This document shows positions 8,243-17,039 of a DNA stretch of 59,119 nucleotides, piece after piece (within the stretch, counting starts at the first letter, position 1; the number at the start of each line of letters is the position of its first letter). The translations under genes and the position numbers were made by a program. Under the pieces are notes generated by a model. The model searched no databases. It was not told where the DNA came from and saw only the letters and a program-made list of their open reading frames with translations. Where the stretch lies: contig CAIQWT010000031.1 of assembly GCA_903875605.1 (NCBI GenBank), positions 1 through 59,119 on the forward strand, in the 5' to 3' direction. The DNA is from an uncultured Geobacteraceae bacterium (GTDB taxonomy: Bacteria > Desulfobacterota > Desulfuromonadia > Geobacterales > Pseudopelobacteraceae).

Positions 8243-8947
8243 GTGGCAAAAAAAAAGCAACAAATTCAAAATCCACCCAAACCTAAAACATTTCATGTAT
8301 CCCCTTTTGGTGCTTTAAAGGGAGTTGCCGTTTTAGACGTGGTTGATGCGCTGCCTGTTATTACCATCGCAAAAAAAAATACAGAGGAAGAAGCTGATAG
8401 TATCGACCTGTTCCTCCAGGCCGTAGCGGATGTTCGGCCGTTTCAGGACTCCGTTAAAAAGGCGGTCTCAGTAGGCTCGCATCCACTGCAGAAATCAGCT
8501 AAAAAAGCAGGAGAAAATCTACTCGTACTGGAAGAGGGTGCTTTTCTTGCGGAAATAGGCCGGCTGAAGTTGGATACAAAATTTGCGGATGTAATCCCGG
8601 ACGAAGGTGAATTGCAGCCGCTGACCGGAAACCGGCTCCGGCAGGTGAAGCGTGGCATTGTTTCAGTCAGTCATCAGCTTGACCTACATGGTTTAACGCG
8701 TGAGGAGGCTTTGGATGCTCTCCCACGATTTTTGCTTTCCGCTCAAAAAAATGGCCAGAAAGCTGCTCTGGTGATTACCGGTAAAGGAAAACACTCTCCT
8801 GAAGAACCTGTACTTCATCAGGCTGTTGCCTCATGGTTGCGCGACACAGGAAAAACGACCGTTTTGGAATTTGCTCCGGCTCCCCGGGAAATGGGTGGGA
8901 GCGGTGCATATGTGGTCTTTTTGCGTCAGCTCTCGTCTCCTGTATAG
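8243..8947 (+). CDS. Smr/MutS2-type endonuclease-domain protein
   Basis: The GTG start at 8243 is preceded by AAGGA at 8231-8235, inside the end of the upstream gene. The 234-residue protein has a basic, low-complexity N-terminus and a C-terminal Smr domain from about residue 140. The domain shows LDLHGLTREEAL (LDxHG motif) and VITGKGKHS (TGxGxxS motif), then VLEFAPAPREMGGSGAYVVFL. Smr domains are structure- or RNA-directed nucleases; the free-standing proteins have been tied to ribosome rescue and RNA cleavage, but the substrate here is unknown. Length and motif order match proteobacterial Smr (YdaL/SmrA-like) proteins. Confidence 0.85.
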   Translation: MAKKKQQIQNPPKPKTFHVSPFGALKGVAVLDVVDALPVITIAKKNTEEEADSIDLFLQAVADVRPFQDSVKKAVSVGSHPLQKSAKKAGENLLVLEEGAFLAEIGRLKLDTKFADVIPDEGELQPLTGNRLRQVKRGIVSVSHQLDLHGLTREEALDALPRFLLSAQKNGQKAALVITGKGKHSPEEPVLHQAVASWLRDTGKTTVLEFAPAPREMGGSGAYVVFLRQLSSPV

Positions 8948-9051
8948 GCGGGTTTGCAACAATTACAATAAGGCTCATTGACAGCTACAATTTGGCGATG
9001 TATATGAGTTAAAACTTAATTCAAACCACTTGTAATGAAAGGAACAGACTC

Positions 9052-9342
9052 ATGATTACTCATATCGTTTTATTCAAACTGGCTGACCCTACCACTGAGA
9101 ATTTGACAGCTACCAGAAACAAACTGCTCAGTATGGACGGTAAAATCGACCTGCTGCGTCACCTTGAGGTCGGTATTGACGTGATCAGATCGGAGCGCTC
9201 GTATGATATCGCGCTGACGACCCGTTTTGACTCTCTCGAAGATCTGCAGGCTTATCAGATTCATCCGTACCATGCCGGAGAAGTCGTCTCGCATATGAAG
9301 TCAGTCTGCTCGTCGATAGTGGCTGTAGATTACGAAAGCTGA
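9052..9342 (+). CDS. Dabb-family (stress-response alpha/beta barrel) protein
   Basis: This 96-residue protein begins MITHIVLFKL and contains YDIALTTRFDSLEDLQAY and HPYHAGEVV, the pattern of the dimeric A/B-barrel (Dabb) family. The ATG is preceded by GAAAGGAACAG. Bacterial Dabb proteins are small cytoplasmic homodimers with a ferredoxin-like fold. Some are enzymes and many have no known activity. It is a single gene between the Smr gene and the CoA transferase. The fold call is good; no specific function can be given. Confidence 0.8.
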   Translation: MITHIVLFKLADPTTENLTATRNKLLSMDGKIDLLRHLEVGIDVIRSERSYDIALTTRFDSLEDLQAYQIHPYHAGEVVSHMKSVCSSIVAVDYES

Positions 9343-9368
9343 TATGTATTTAGTGTATACTTTTTAGC

Positions 9369-9397
9369 TTGACGAAACATGGCCGTATGCGTAAAAT
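9369..9397 (+). promoter_or_regulatory. Sigma-70-type promoter for the CoA transferase
   Basis: TTGACG at 9369-9374 and TAAAAT at 9392-9397 are separated by 17 bases and lie about 145 bases upstream of the CoA-transferase start. It is the best match in that gap. The long leader has no obvious structure that I could assign. Confidence 0.5.
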
Positions 9398-9541
9398 CCA
9401 GTTTTACTTTAACAAGCATGGAGTGTCGTGCCGGTAACATACTGGTATTTAAGCAGATGTTCCGAAGCAATACGCCCTTTTCAGAAGTTTTTCAACACAG
9501 GTTTTCAGCCTGTAAACACATAAACAAACTGGAGGTAGTAA

Positions 9542-11140
9542 ATGTCCGATTACGGTACCCTGCAAGACCGCGTAAAATGCAAGTCCCTTATGAGCAAGGT
9601 AATGACCGCCGAACAGACAATCCCGTTCTTCAAGAATGGCATGAATCTGGGCTGGTCAGGTTTCACGCCGGCTGGTTATCCCAAAGTAGTACCGATTGCT
9701 CTGGCTGAACACGTCGAGAAGAACAACCTTCAGGGCAAATTGAAATTCAACCTGTTCATTGGTGCTTCCGTAGGAGCCGAGACAGAGGACCGCTGGGCCT
9801 TAAATGACATGATCGACCGCCGCTGGCCTTACCAGACCGGTAAAAACATCGCAGCAGGCATCAATCAGGGCCGCATTCGTATGGGCGACAAGCACCTTTC
9901 CCTTTTTGCTCAGGATCTGGGCTATGGTTTCTACACCAAAGACACAGAAAGCGGTAAGCTAGACCTGGCCATTATTGAAGTATCCGCTATCAAGGAAGAC
10001 GGCAGCCTGGTACCAACATCATCCTGCGGCGTTATTCCAGAAATTCTCATGATCTGTGACAGGATTATCATCGAGGTCAACACCGGACAACCTTCTTTCG
10101 AAGGAATTCACGACCTGCTGACACCTGCACTGCCGCCAAACCGTCAGCCGTTCAATATTGTCGCTGCCAATTCCCGGATTGGTTCAACATCAATTGCTTG
10201 CGATCCAAGCAAAATAATTGCAGTTGTTGAGTCTAAGCTCCGAGATCAGGGTCGCGCTTTTGCCGAGATGGATGATACCTCCGAAGCTATCGCCGGTCAT
10301 GTAATCGAATTCTTCACTCAGGAAGTAAAAGCCGGCCGTCTGCCTAAAAACCTCCTGCCGATTCAGTCGGGTGTCGGCTCCATCGCCAATGCCGTTATTG
10401 GTGGTCTGGCTAAAGGCCCTTTCAGTAATCTGACCGTTTATACCGAAGTGCTACAGGATACCATGCTCGACTTGTTCGACTCTGGTAAGCTTGATGCTGC
10501 ATCCTCGTGCTCCTTGTCACTTTCTGCAGATCCGGGCTTCCCTAGATTCTTTGCAAACATGGATAAATATTTCGATAAAATCACACTGCGCCCACTTTCT
10601 ATCTCTAACGCACCGGAGCCGATCCGCCGTTTGGGCTGTATCGCTATGAACACTCCGGTTGAGATCGATATCTATGCGCATGCCAACTCAACTCTGGTTG
10701 GCGGTACCCGTATGATCAACGGCTTGGGCGGTTCTGGCGACTTCCTCCGCAACGGCTATCTGAAGATGATGCACACACCTTCTTCACGTCCGTCAAAAAC
10801 TGATCCGAACGGTATCTCCTGCGTTGTGCCGCATTGCTCGCACATCGACCACACTGAGCATGACCTTGACTGCGTCATCACCGAGCAGGGTCTGGCTGAC
10901 TTGCGCGGTCTCGCACCAAAGGAGCGCGCTCGTCGGATTATTGAAAAGTGCGCTCATCCGGAATACAAAGCACAGTTGACAGAGTATCTTGATATCGCAG
11001 AAGCTGACTGCCTCAGGCGTAAAGTTGGTCACGAGCCGCAGCTGTGGGATCGTGCATTCAAAATGCATCTCAACCTCGAGCGGAATGGTACGATGAAACT
11101 TAAAAACTGGGACGTTAAGGTCGATCTCTGCGAAGACTAG
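9542..11140 (+). CDS. Acetyl-CoA hydrolase/transferase (acetate CoA-transferase)
   Basis: This 532-residue enzyme is in the acetyl-CoA hydrolase/transferase family. Likely active-site features are QSGVGSIANAV (oxyanion/GxGxIA loop, near residue 279) and YTEVLQD, whose Glu (about 302) matches the glutamate that forms the acyl-CoA thioester in succinyl-CoA:acetate CoA-transferases. VGGTRMINGLGGSGDF and CVITEQGLADLRGL are further family landmarks. In Geobacter such enzymes couple acetate activation to the succinyl-CoA step of the TCA cycle, which is the probable role here; an acetyl-CoA hydrolase activity cannot be excluded. AACTGGAGG supplies the ribosome binding site. A promoter and a strong terminator frame it as a single-gene unit. 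Confidence 0.88.
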   Translation: MSDYGTLQDRVKCKSLMSKVMTAEQTIPFFKNGMNLGWSGFTPAGYPKVVPIALAEHVEKNNLQGKLKFNLFIGASVGAETEDRWALNDMIDRRWPYQTGKNIAAGINQGRIRMGDKHLSLFAQDLGYGFYTKDTESGKLDLAIIEVSAIKEDGSLVPTSSCGVIPEILMICDRIIIEVNTGQPSFEGIHDLLTPALPPNRQPFNIVAANSRIGSTSIACDPSKIIAVVESKLRDQGRAFAEMDDTSEAIAGHVIEFFTQEVKAGRLPKNLLPIQSGVGSIANAVIGGLAKGPFSNLTVYTEVLQDTMLDLFDSGKLDAASSCSLSLSADPGFPRFFANMDKYFDKITLRPLSISNAPEPIRRLGCIAMNTPVEIDIYAHANSTLVGGTRMINGLGGSGDFLRNGYLKMMHTPSSRPSKTDPNGISCVVPHCSHIDHTEHDLDCVITEQGLADLRGLAPKERARRIIEKCAHPEYKAQLTEYLDIAEADCLRRKVGHEPQLWDRAFKMHLNLERNGTMKLKNWDVKVDLCED

Positions 11141-11162
11141 AGAAATTTTCCTAACCAGGTAT

Positions 11163-11200
11163 AACAAAACCCCGTCGGGTAAAACTGACGGGGTTTTGTT
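11163..11200 (+). terminator. Intrinsic terminator after the CoA transferase
   Basis: A long perfect outer stem (AACAAAACCCCGTC at 11163-11176 pairing with GACGGGGTTTTGTT at 11187-11200) has a short loop. The T-rich distal arm serves as the U-tract on the plus strand and the A-rich arm would do so on the minus strand. Confidence 0.92.
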
Positions 11201-11307
11201 ATATAATAGTGACTTCGTGCTTGAACTTGCTACGCGGTTGTGGTTTAAGTGAAACTCACTCAATGGAGTAATCTTATATACGGAATCTCTCCGACAGGTT
11301 GGCAAAA

Positions 11308-12009
11308 ATGTCTCAAAAAGTAAGTGGTTTTAAAGGTGCGGTCGCTGGACTTTCGCTGACAGATGTTATTCAGCTAAAGGGGCATAATAAATACACCGGT
11401 GCTATTTCAGTTGAATACGGAGATAGCCAAGGAGTGATCTATTTTGTAGACGGCGAGATAATCCATGCTGAACAGGGTCTTGAATCTGGGGAACAGGCAA
11501 TTTACGAAATTATAAAATGGCCTGGCGGTACCTTTAATATCCATCCGGAGATGACTTCTAACATTTGTACCATTCACTATCGGACAGATTATCTTCTGCT
11601 TGAAGCGCTGCGCCGGCTTGACGAAGAAAATGCCGGGGCTTCCATCAATAAAGCGGCTGGACCTTCCGTCACTCCACGCAGAACAATGAGTAAAATAGCT
11701 GCCCGCCTGCAGGAAATAAATAATATCACTTATGCTGTTTTACTCGACAAGCAAGGGGCTCCAATTCAAGACACCAGTATTGAAGCAGTGGCACTGGCTG
11801 CAAAAGGTATCTTTTTAGCTAAAACCGGTAATCAGTTTGGCGACTTGATGGGATTAGGTGAAATCAAGGCAGCGGCTGTTCATACCTCAAATTATCACCT
11901 CCTTATGTACGATTCAAAACAACATTATCTAAGCATTGCAGTTAAGCCAGAGTGCAACCTGGACAGTGTTGAGGGTGAAATTAAAGCTGCTTTTGTACCG
12001 GTTAAGTAA
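11308..12009 (+). CDS. DUF4388 plus roadblock/LC7-like protein
   Basis: From the ATG at 11308 the protein has 233 residues. The N-terminal half (about 5-105) looks like a DUF4388/PATAN domain: GLSLTDVIQLKG, then a TGAISVEYG strand, GVIYFVDGEIIHAEQG, and a W-P-G-G-TF turn. The second half (about 130-230) resembles a roadblock/LC7 fold, with ITYAVLLDKQGAPIQD and a central YHLLMYDS strand. Such proteins act in the cytoplasm with small MglA-type GTPases or in two-component and motility signalling in Geobacter and Myxococcus relatives. No GTPase gene is adjacent. A TTG at 11299 is an alternative start, but ATG gives a more normal N-terminus. The next gene follows after 12 bases and carries a related fold. 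Confidence 0.7.
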   Translation: MSQKVSGFKGAVAGLSLTDVIQLKGHNKYTGAISVEYGDSQGVIYFVDGEIIHAEQGLESGEQAIYEIIKWPGGTFNIHPEMTSNICTIHYRTDYLLLEALRRLDEENAGASINKAAGPSVTPRRTMSKIAARLQEINNITYAVLLDKQGAPIQDTSIEAVALAAKGIFLAKTGNQFGDLMGLGEIKAAAVHTSNYHLLMYDSKQHYLSIAVKPECNLDSVEGEIKAAFVPVK

Positions 12010-12021
12010 GGGAGTCGTATC

Positions 12022-12708
12022 ATGAAAGATATACTGCAGCATATAAACAGCGTTGATGGTGTCATTGGCAGTGCTGTGTTCAGCCAAAATGGTCACGTGC
12101 TTGCTCACGCATTTCCAGCCCTTATTGATGCTGCTTCACTTAAGAAAGCCGCTGCCCTGACCATCGAATGTTCTCACGGGTTGCAAATATCGCAAACACT
12201 GGATCTGCTCGATCTCCGCTATCCGGAAGGCCGTATTCTTGTAAAAACATTTCCTGACGCCATTCTTTTCCTGCTGTGTGCCAACAATATTAATCTGCAG
12301 GTGCTGTCAATAACGCTTAACCTTGCTGTGAAAAAAATGGAAGTACTGCTTCCCGGTAGCTCCGTCAATGCTACACTGCCTACGGTTGCAGAAAAGACTG
12401 AGTCTGAGGATGGTCTGCTTCGGATGAGTATAAGCCATTTGGCTAATAAACAGGCGAGTGCCAGCTTTGATTCACTTGGAATGATCGCTCTAAGTCAGCC
12501 CACGTATCAATTTATATCCGATTTATTTAAGACACCATTCAAAAAACTGACTCTGACAAATGCTGCGGACGGAATAAGCGGCACTTTTCCTGTTATGGTC
12601 ATGAAAGACATGGACCTGCTGTACGACGGTACAGTTGTTGTCGGGCCTGGAATCGAAAAGAAACTCAAGGTTAATGAAGGTAATAAAGTTGAAGTTAAAA
12701 TCGGGTAG
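12022..12708 (+). CDS. Roadblock/LC7-like protein with extra C-terminal domain
   Basis: The product has 228 residues. Residues 1-110 look like a roadblock/LC7 domain: MKDILQHINSVDGVIGSAVF, then FSQNGHVLAHAFP, and RILVKTFPDAILFLLC. The C-terminal part (about 130-228) contains ALSQPTYQFISDLF and ends with a beta-rich MKDMDLLYDGTVVVGPGIEKK segment; I do not recognise it. GGGAG before the ATG is the ribosome binding site. It follows the DUF4388-roadblock gene in what must be a two-gene operon. Roadblock proteins usually work as homo- or heterodimers, so the two products may form a complex. Function unknown. Confidence 0.65.
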   Translation: MKDILQHINSVDGVIGSAVFSQNGHVLAHAFPALIDAASLKKAAALTIECSHGLQISQTLDLLDLRYPEGRILVKTFPDAILFLLCANNINLQVLSITLNLAVKKMEVLLPGSSVNATLPTVAEKTESEDGLLRMSISHLANKQASASFDSLGMIALSQPTYQFISDLFKTPFKKLTLTNAADGISGTFPVMVMKDMDLLYDGTVVVGPGIEKKLKVNEGNKVEVKIG

Positions 12709-13115
12709 TTCCGCCGCTTTTTCCTGTCGATCCGCTTTTATGGCAGGTGCGTCCCCTCAGTGTATCTCAACCCTTTTTCCCTTACGATTTTTGCGTCTGC
12801 TGCCTGGCGCTGTAAGCCGTTTTATCCGTTATATCTCCAGCTTTAGTATGCCGGTTATTCCAATAAATCCCACGTAGGCAGCTCTCTTCCAAAGTCTCTA
12901 CAGGTAAATGTTCGTAATATCGTCGCTGCCTAATGTTAAAAGAAAGGAGCACATAAGCGATACTCAGGCCCAGACAAGTAAAATAAATTCATAATTTACT
13001 GTTAACTGGATTCGACTAATGCTAAAACATTATTTGAGATGTAAATATTCTGGTAGTAATCGGAGCATGCCCCTCCGCGAGGCTTGCGGGCACAAAACAA
13101 CCTGGAGGATAACAG
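12709..13115 (+). other. Intergenic region, 407 bases, no convincing gene
   Basis: No supported coding frame was found. A short frame that starts out of phase inside the preceding gene and runs to 12877 has no ribosome binding site and low-quality composition. The last part holds a compact hairpin (TGCCC at 13068-13072 with GGGCA at 13088-13092 and an inner CCTC/GAGG pair) just ahead of the ribosome binding site of the secreted-protein gene. It could be a leader structure or a barrier to upstream transcription. Confidence 0.5.
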
Positions 13116-13838
13116 ATGTTTATTAAGTCAAGGATAATAAAAACTGCGGTAAAATTGCTGTGCCCGGCTCTCTTTGCAATATTGATGGTGGGAAGTGTCT
13201 GCTTTGCCGATGAAGATGAAGATGAAGTTTTACCTAAAAAAGCATATTCACTCGGTATGGAGCGGCCAAAGACGACACCAAAGGTGATTATTAAAGAGAA
13301 AATTGTTATCCAATGTCCTCCCGGTTCGAACTGGAATGCTGATATCAAGCGATGCCAGAACGAAGATGGTGAGGATATTGCGCAGGCACCAAAAGCAAAG
13401 AAAAAGCAACAGCCGAAGGTCGCCGAAGAAGAAGGCGAGCCGGTTCCTAAACCTCGTGCCAGTGCGACTAACATACCGGACTACAATTATATTTATCCTA
13501 GAACAAAATTACGGGTTAAAGTCGGACAGTGCATTATGACTGGTGAAGCAATGACTTGTGACATAACCTATATAAATACCGCAGCTGGTAACACAGTTGT
13601 TACTGAAGATCCAAAAACAACGTCAATAATTGATAATCTCGGTAATAAATTCCTTCAAACATCAGCCCGCTGTTCGCCAAGCTCGTATTGTAGAGTTGCG
13701 TATGGAAATGCGATAAAAATTACTTATAATTTCACATATCTTGATACTAGAGCCACATCAATAACATTTACATCAGTTACTCATGCTAATGGTGAAACTG
13801 ATCTGATCAAGCTGGAAAACTTCCCAATTACCAAATAG
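13116..13838 (+). CDS. Secreted protein of unknown function
   Basis: This 240-residue protein has a good signal peptide (basic start, hydrophobic LLCPALFAILMVGSVCFA, likely cleavage near residue 31). A very acidic patch (DEDEDE), a Lys/Pro-rich middle (about 55-115), and a beta-rich C-terminal domain (about 125-240) follow. The middle contains CPPGSNWNADIKRCQ, and the C-terminal domain has further Cys pairs (QCIMTGEAMTC and ARCSPSSYC), suggesting disulfides and a periplasmic or outer location. CTGGAGGATAACAG precedes the ATG. I do not recognise the family. It is alone between the roadblock pair and the xer gene. Confidence 0.7.
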   Translation: MFIKSRIIKTAVKLLCPALFAILMVGSVCFADEDEDEVLPKKAYSLGMERPKTTPKVIIKEKIVIQCPPGSNWNADIKRCQNEDGEDIAQAPKAKKKQQPKVAEEEGEPVPKPRASATNIPDYNYIYPRTKLRVKVGQCIMTGEAMTCDITYINTAAGNTVVTEDPKTTSIIDNLGNKFLQTSARCSPSSYCRVAYGNAIKITYNFTYLDTRATSITFTSVTHANGETDLIKLENFPITK

Positions 13839-13856
13839 CAACCAGCCTCTTCGGTG

Positions 13857-13892
13857 GGCATCGTCACCCACAGTCAACGTGGTGGCGATGCC
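13857..13892 (+). terminator. Hairpin between convergent genes
   Basis: GGCATCGTCACC at 13857-13868 pairs with GGTGGCGATGCC at 13881-13892 with a single mismatch. No T-tract follows directly, so it is a candidate for factor-independent termination only with reservations. It lies between convergent genes. Confidence 0.45.
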
Positions 13893-13962
13893 TGGAGATC
13901 TGACCTGATAGCCGATCAAAAAACCTCCTCCTCTAATCTTTGCAGGCTGTATGTCCCTTCAG

Positions 13963-14859
13963 TTATTTCGTATGAGCTTTGGGGTGAGCCTTGTCGTAAA
14001 CTTCCATCAAACGATCAATGCTGACATGAGTGTACTTCTGGGTGGTGGAGAGTGATGCATGCCCCAGCAACTCCTGTATTGCACGCAGATCAGCTCCACC
14101 TTCCAGCATATGAGTTGCGAAAGTATGTCTGAGTGTGTGTGGTGAAATCCTTTTGAAAGCGGCAATGCGCAAGACATGAGTGTCTATAATCCGTGTCACA
14201 CTGCGGCGGTTAATGCGCCCGTTGCGAGTGTTCAGAAAAAGAGCATTGTTAGCCGTAGCATCGGTGCGCTGGTCTAGATACGCCCGCAACGCTTCCAGTG
14301 CGCGACTACCTACAGGGACAATACGCTCCTTTCCTCCTTTGCCGGTTACCCTTACTGTGCCACCAGTCACATCAAGCTCACCGATATTCAGCCCTGTCAA
14401 CTCGGAAACCCGGAGGCCGCTGGAGTAAAGTAATTCAAGTATTGCCCGATCGCGCAGCGCGTTTTTCAGCTGAGAGTCCGTAGCCTCCATTAAGGCCGTA
14501 GCTTGATCGATATCAAGATGAAACGGGAGTCGCTGTTCTTTTTTTGGCGTTGCAATAAGCTCTGCGGGGTTCTTTGCAAGCATGCCGCGTCTCACGAGGA
14601 AACGGAAAAAAGAACGAAGTGCCGCCAGTTTCCGTCCAATTGAACTCTTCTTGGTGTCCTTGGAAAGGCCGGCAAGATAGCGCCTGAGAAGCAGATGATC
14701 GACCTCCTGCGCAGATGCGAACGCCCCCTTTTCGCGCAGTGCAAACGTCAACAGCTGTGATAAGTCAGAACGATAGGCAGTCAGAGTATGCGGTGAGACA
14801 TCTCGCTCAATTTGAAGGTAGGTTATGAACTGCTGTATCTGTAATACCAACGAAGACAT
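13963..14859 (-). CDS. xerC: Tyrosine recombinase, XerC/XerD type
   Basis: The protein is 298 residues, the normal length for XerC/XerD. The N-terminal core-binding domain begins with [23 protein letters not shown]. The catalytic domain shows the R-K-H-R-H-Y set: [12 protein letters not shown] (Arg, about 152), [13 protein letters not shown] (Lys), [15 protein letters not shown] (His and Arg), [13 protein letters not shown] (His and the Tyr nucleophile). Xer proteins resolve chromosome dimers at dif with FtsK. XerC and XerD are hard to tell apart from one copy; position after an unrelated lipoprotein gene favours neither. No dif-like site was noticed nearby. The start lies six bases after the upstream lipoprotein stop, so the two are cotranscribed. 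Confidence 0.85.
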   Translation of the reverse strand: MSSLVLQIQQFITYLQIERDVSPHTLTAYRSDLSQLLTFALREKGAFASAQEVDHLLLRRYLAGLSKDTKKSSIGRKLAALRSFFRFLVRRGMLAKNPAELIATPKKEQRLPFHLDIDQATALMEATDSQLKNALRDRAILELLYSSGLRVSELTGLNIGELDVTGGTVRVTGKGGKERIVPVGSRALEALRAYLDQRTDATANNALFLNTRNGRINRRSVTRIIDTHVLRIAAFKRISPHTLRHTFATHMLEGGADLRAIQELLGHASLSTTQKYTHVSIDRLMEVYDKAHPKAHTK

Positions 14860-14865
14860 GGGCTT

Positions 14866-15282
14866 TTACTCAAAAACCGGCAGGCCGCTCTTTACTTTCC
14901 AACTTTTCAGGCTCTCCAAATATATCCATTCCTGATGGTAACTAAGAGTTTTTACCCTGTTAGACGGGAGAATGTAATACTCGAATTCTGTGATAACATC
15001 CCCGGTTTTTGTTTCCGGAATGTATCGTATAGAATTTATGCGGAAATCAGTAAAGGAAAGCCCCCGTTTTTTGAGAGAGCTGACTTTTTTTAAATACTCG
15101 TCCTGTAATTCTGTCTCTACGTAAGTCGTCCCGGCATTTTCCAATTCATGCCAACGCAGCATTCTGTTATAGGCTTTTACGCTCCGGTCAAGCTCTTCTC
15201 TTAAGCCGGTTTGAGTTGCACAGGCGGCTAATATTAGGTACGAAAAAAGGAGAATCCATTTTAAAGGCCAATTCATCATCAT
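14866..15282 (-). CDS. Small lipoprotein of unknown function
   Basis: The 138-residue product has a signal peptide ending in the lipobox LILAAC, with the lipidated Cys near residue 21. The mature part has a helical segment (LDRSVKAYNRMLRWHELENA) followed by alternating strands, including VITEFEYYILPSNRVKTLSYHQEWIY. The pattern resembles small periplasmic lipoproteins with an NTF2-like or cystatin-like fold, but I cannot name a family. It is divergent from the dedA-type gene and directly upstream of the xer gene. Confidence 0.7.
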   Translation of the reverse strand: MMMNWPLKWILLFSYLILAACATQTGLREELDRSVKAYNRMLRWHELENAGTTYVETELQDEYLKKVSSLKKRGLSFTDFRINSIRYIPETKTGDVITEFEYYILPSNRVKTLSYHQEWIYLESLKSWKVKSGLPVFE

Positions 15283-15436
15283 TTATTCCTTTCATTCTGC
15301 TGGGTATGTTTTATCAACCGGATAAGCCGTTAGTTCTTTCGGGTGGTATATTTACCGCATTCCTATCTGCTGTTGCTCGAATGGTTCAGTTAAGGTATAA
15401 AGGGCAGTCAAATTATTTTGTAAAAGGATGTTTCGT

Positions 15437-16045
15437 ATGATGCATACCATTATTCAGTGGCTGCTGGATACCATCAATGCAATGGGGTACCCTGGGATTT
15501 TGATCCTGATGGCAATGGAAAGTTCGATTATTCCTGTCCCGAGTGAGCTGGTTATTCCGCCAGCCGGATATTTGGTACATAAAGGCGAAATGAACATGGC
15601 GGTTGTTATTCTGTGCGGTACTGCCGGCAGCCTGATTGGTGCTTATGCCAACTATTTTGTGTCTCAATACCTGGGGCGGCCGCTGATCCTTAAGTATGGC
15701 AAATACGTGCTGATTACGCCTGAAAAATTCGAACTGGTGGAACATTTCTTCTTGCAACATGGCGAGATATCAACCTTTATCGGCCGTCTTCTGCCGGTGA
15801 TCCGGCATCTAATTTCAATCCCGGCCGGAATGGCAGGAATGAATCATCTCAAGTTTTCTCTGTATACCTTGCTTGGTGCCGGCTTATGGTGCACCATTCT
15901 AACGTTGATCGGTTATGAAATCGGCGAAAATCAGCAGTTGATCATGCAGTATTCGCATAAAGCGCTGCTCTGGGTTATCCTGTTCAGTGTCGGTATAGTT
16001 GCAGTTTATATCTGGCGGCAGCGTAGCAATCATAGTAAAACTTAA
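15437..16045 (+). CDS. DedA/SNARE-associated family membrane protein
   Basis: This 202-residue DedA-family protein has several hydrophobic helices and the family landmarks ESSIIPVPSELVIPPAGYL and GRLLPVIRHLISIPAGMAGM. DedA proteins are inner-membrane proteins implicated in lipid (undecaprenyl phosphate or phospholipid) flipping and membrane homeostasis. The ATG at 15437 follows AAAAGGA with about eight bases spacing, so I prefer it over the ATG at 15428, which overlaps that site. The gene appears complete and is preceded by its own non-coding region divergent from the lipoprotein gene. Confidence 0.88.
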   Translation: MMHTIIQWLLDTINAMGYPGILILMAMESSIIPVPSELVIPPAGYLVHKGEMNMAVVILCGTAGSLIGAYANYFVSQYLGRPLILKYGKYVLITPEKFELVEHFFLQHGEISTFIGRLLPVIRHLISIPAGMAGMNHLKFSLYTLLGAGLWCTILTLIGYEIGENQQLIMQYSHKALLWVILFSVGIVAVYIWRQRSNHSKT

Positions 16046-16163
16046 CATGGAGAGAATGAATTAACGAGTAATTTTCTGCTGGAAAAGGACAGAAAACAAC
16101 TTCTAGCTTGCTACTATCGGCAAAAGGTTTTTGCAGTAGGCATATTTTTGGAGGATGTACACT

Positions 16164-16961
16164 ATGCAGATGAATCGTATCGGCCGTATCCAGTATGTGG
16201 AAGTAGATTTTCCCCGGTCATCAAGTTCAACACAAGGATTTACCACACGTCATGAAGGTGTCTCCCGCCCCCCATATAATTCTCTTAACCTGGGAATGAA
16301 CACGCAGGACCAGCAGGCAACTGTTGAGGGTAATCGCAGTCTGCTTGCCCGGGCATTTGGTGTAACCCAAGGTGCGCTCGTGACGCCCCGGCAGGTTCAT
16401 GGTTGTGATATTCTAGTGATAAACGAACCTAATGAAGATTTCAGCCATTTTCTCTCCGTTGAGGGAGATGCCGTAATAACCAATCAGCCGAACGTTATGA
16501 TCGGCGTCTGTGTTGCTGATTGTGCTCCGATACTGCTCCTGGACCCTGTAAAAAATGTTATCGCAGTAGTCCATGCGGGGTGGAAGGGTACTGCTGCCAA
16601 GCTGGTTTCTAAGACTGTAGCCGGAATGGAGTCGGAATTTGGCTCTAATCCTGCGACGCTACAGGCAGCGATCGGCCCCTGTATTCAGAAATGCTGCTAC
16701 GAAGTTGATGAACCGGTCAGGAAGGCCTTTCAACAAGGCGGCATTGCGTGGGATGCCTGTGCTGAGTCTACGAATCCTGACAAGTGGCAACTTGATCTGA
16801 GCGCCGCCAACCGTGAGCTACTGATGACAGCCGGACTTATGGCTGATGAAATTCAGCTTTCCGGTCAGTGCGTCTGCTGTCACAGCGAACAATTTTTTTC
16901 ATATCGAAGGGATAAGGAAGAGTCGGGTCGTCAAATGGGCTTTATCATGCTGAAAGGTTAA
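16164..16961 (+). CDS. pgeF: PgeF/YfiH-type (multicopper-like laccase domain) protein
   Basis: The 265-residue protein belongs to the YfiH/DUF152 family, also called purine nucleoside phosphorylase LACC1-like or peptidoglycan editing factor. The conserved metal-binding positions are visible in TPRQVHG, CVADCAPILLLD, HAGWKGT and CCYEVDE, with a final SEQFFSYRRDKEESGRQMGF. Family members act on purine nucleosides and, in E. coli, correct misincorporated Ser in peptidoglycan precursors. The ATG at 16164 is nine bases after GGAGG; the ATG at 16155 directly abuts that site and is unlikely. The comM gene follows after 66 non-coding bases. Confidence 0.87.
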   Translation: MQMNRIGRIQYVEVDFPRSSSSTQGFTTRHEGVSRPPYNSLNLGMNTQDQQATVEGNRSLLARAFGVTQGALVTPRQVHGCDILVINEPNEDFSHFLSVEGDAVITNQPNVMIGVCVADCAPILLLDPVKNVIAVVHAGWKGTAAKLVSKTVAGMESEFGSNPATLQAAIGPCIQKCCYEVDEPVRKAFQQGGIAWDACAESTNPDKWQLDLSAANRELLMTAGLMADEIQLSGQCVCCHSEQFFSYRRDKEESGRQMGFIMLKG

Positions 16962-17039
16962 AGGCGATGTTGATTCCTGGACTTTGAATTCAAAGAGCCT
17001 TAAATCCAGAATTTAAATTTAAAATCGGTGGTGGTTGCC

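Noticed and set aside
12635-12877. An 80-codon open frame beginning inside the second roadblock gene
   Set aside because: Starts out of phase within a well-supported gene, has no ribosome binding site, and its translation looks non-coding.
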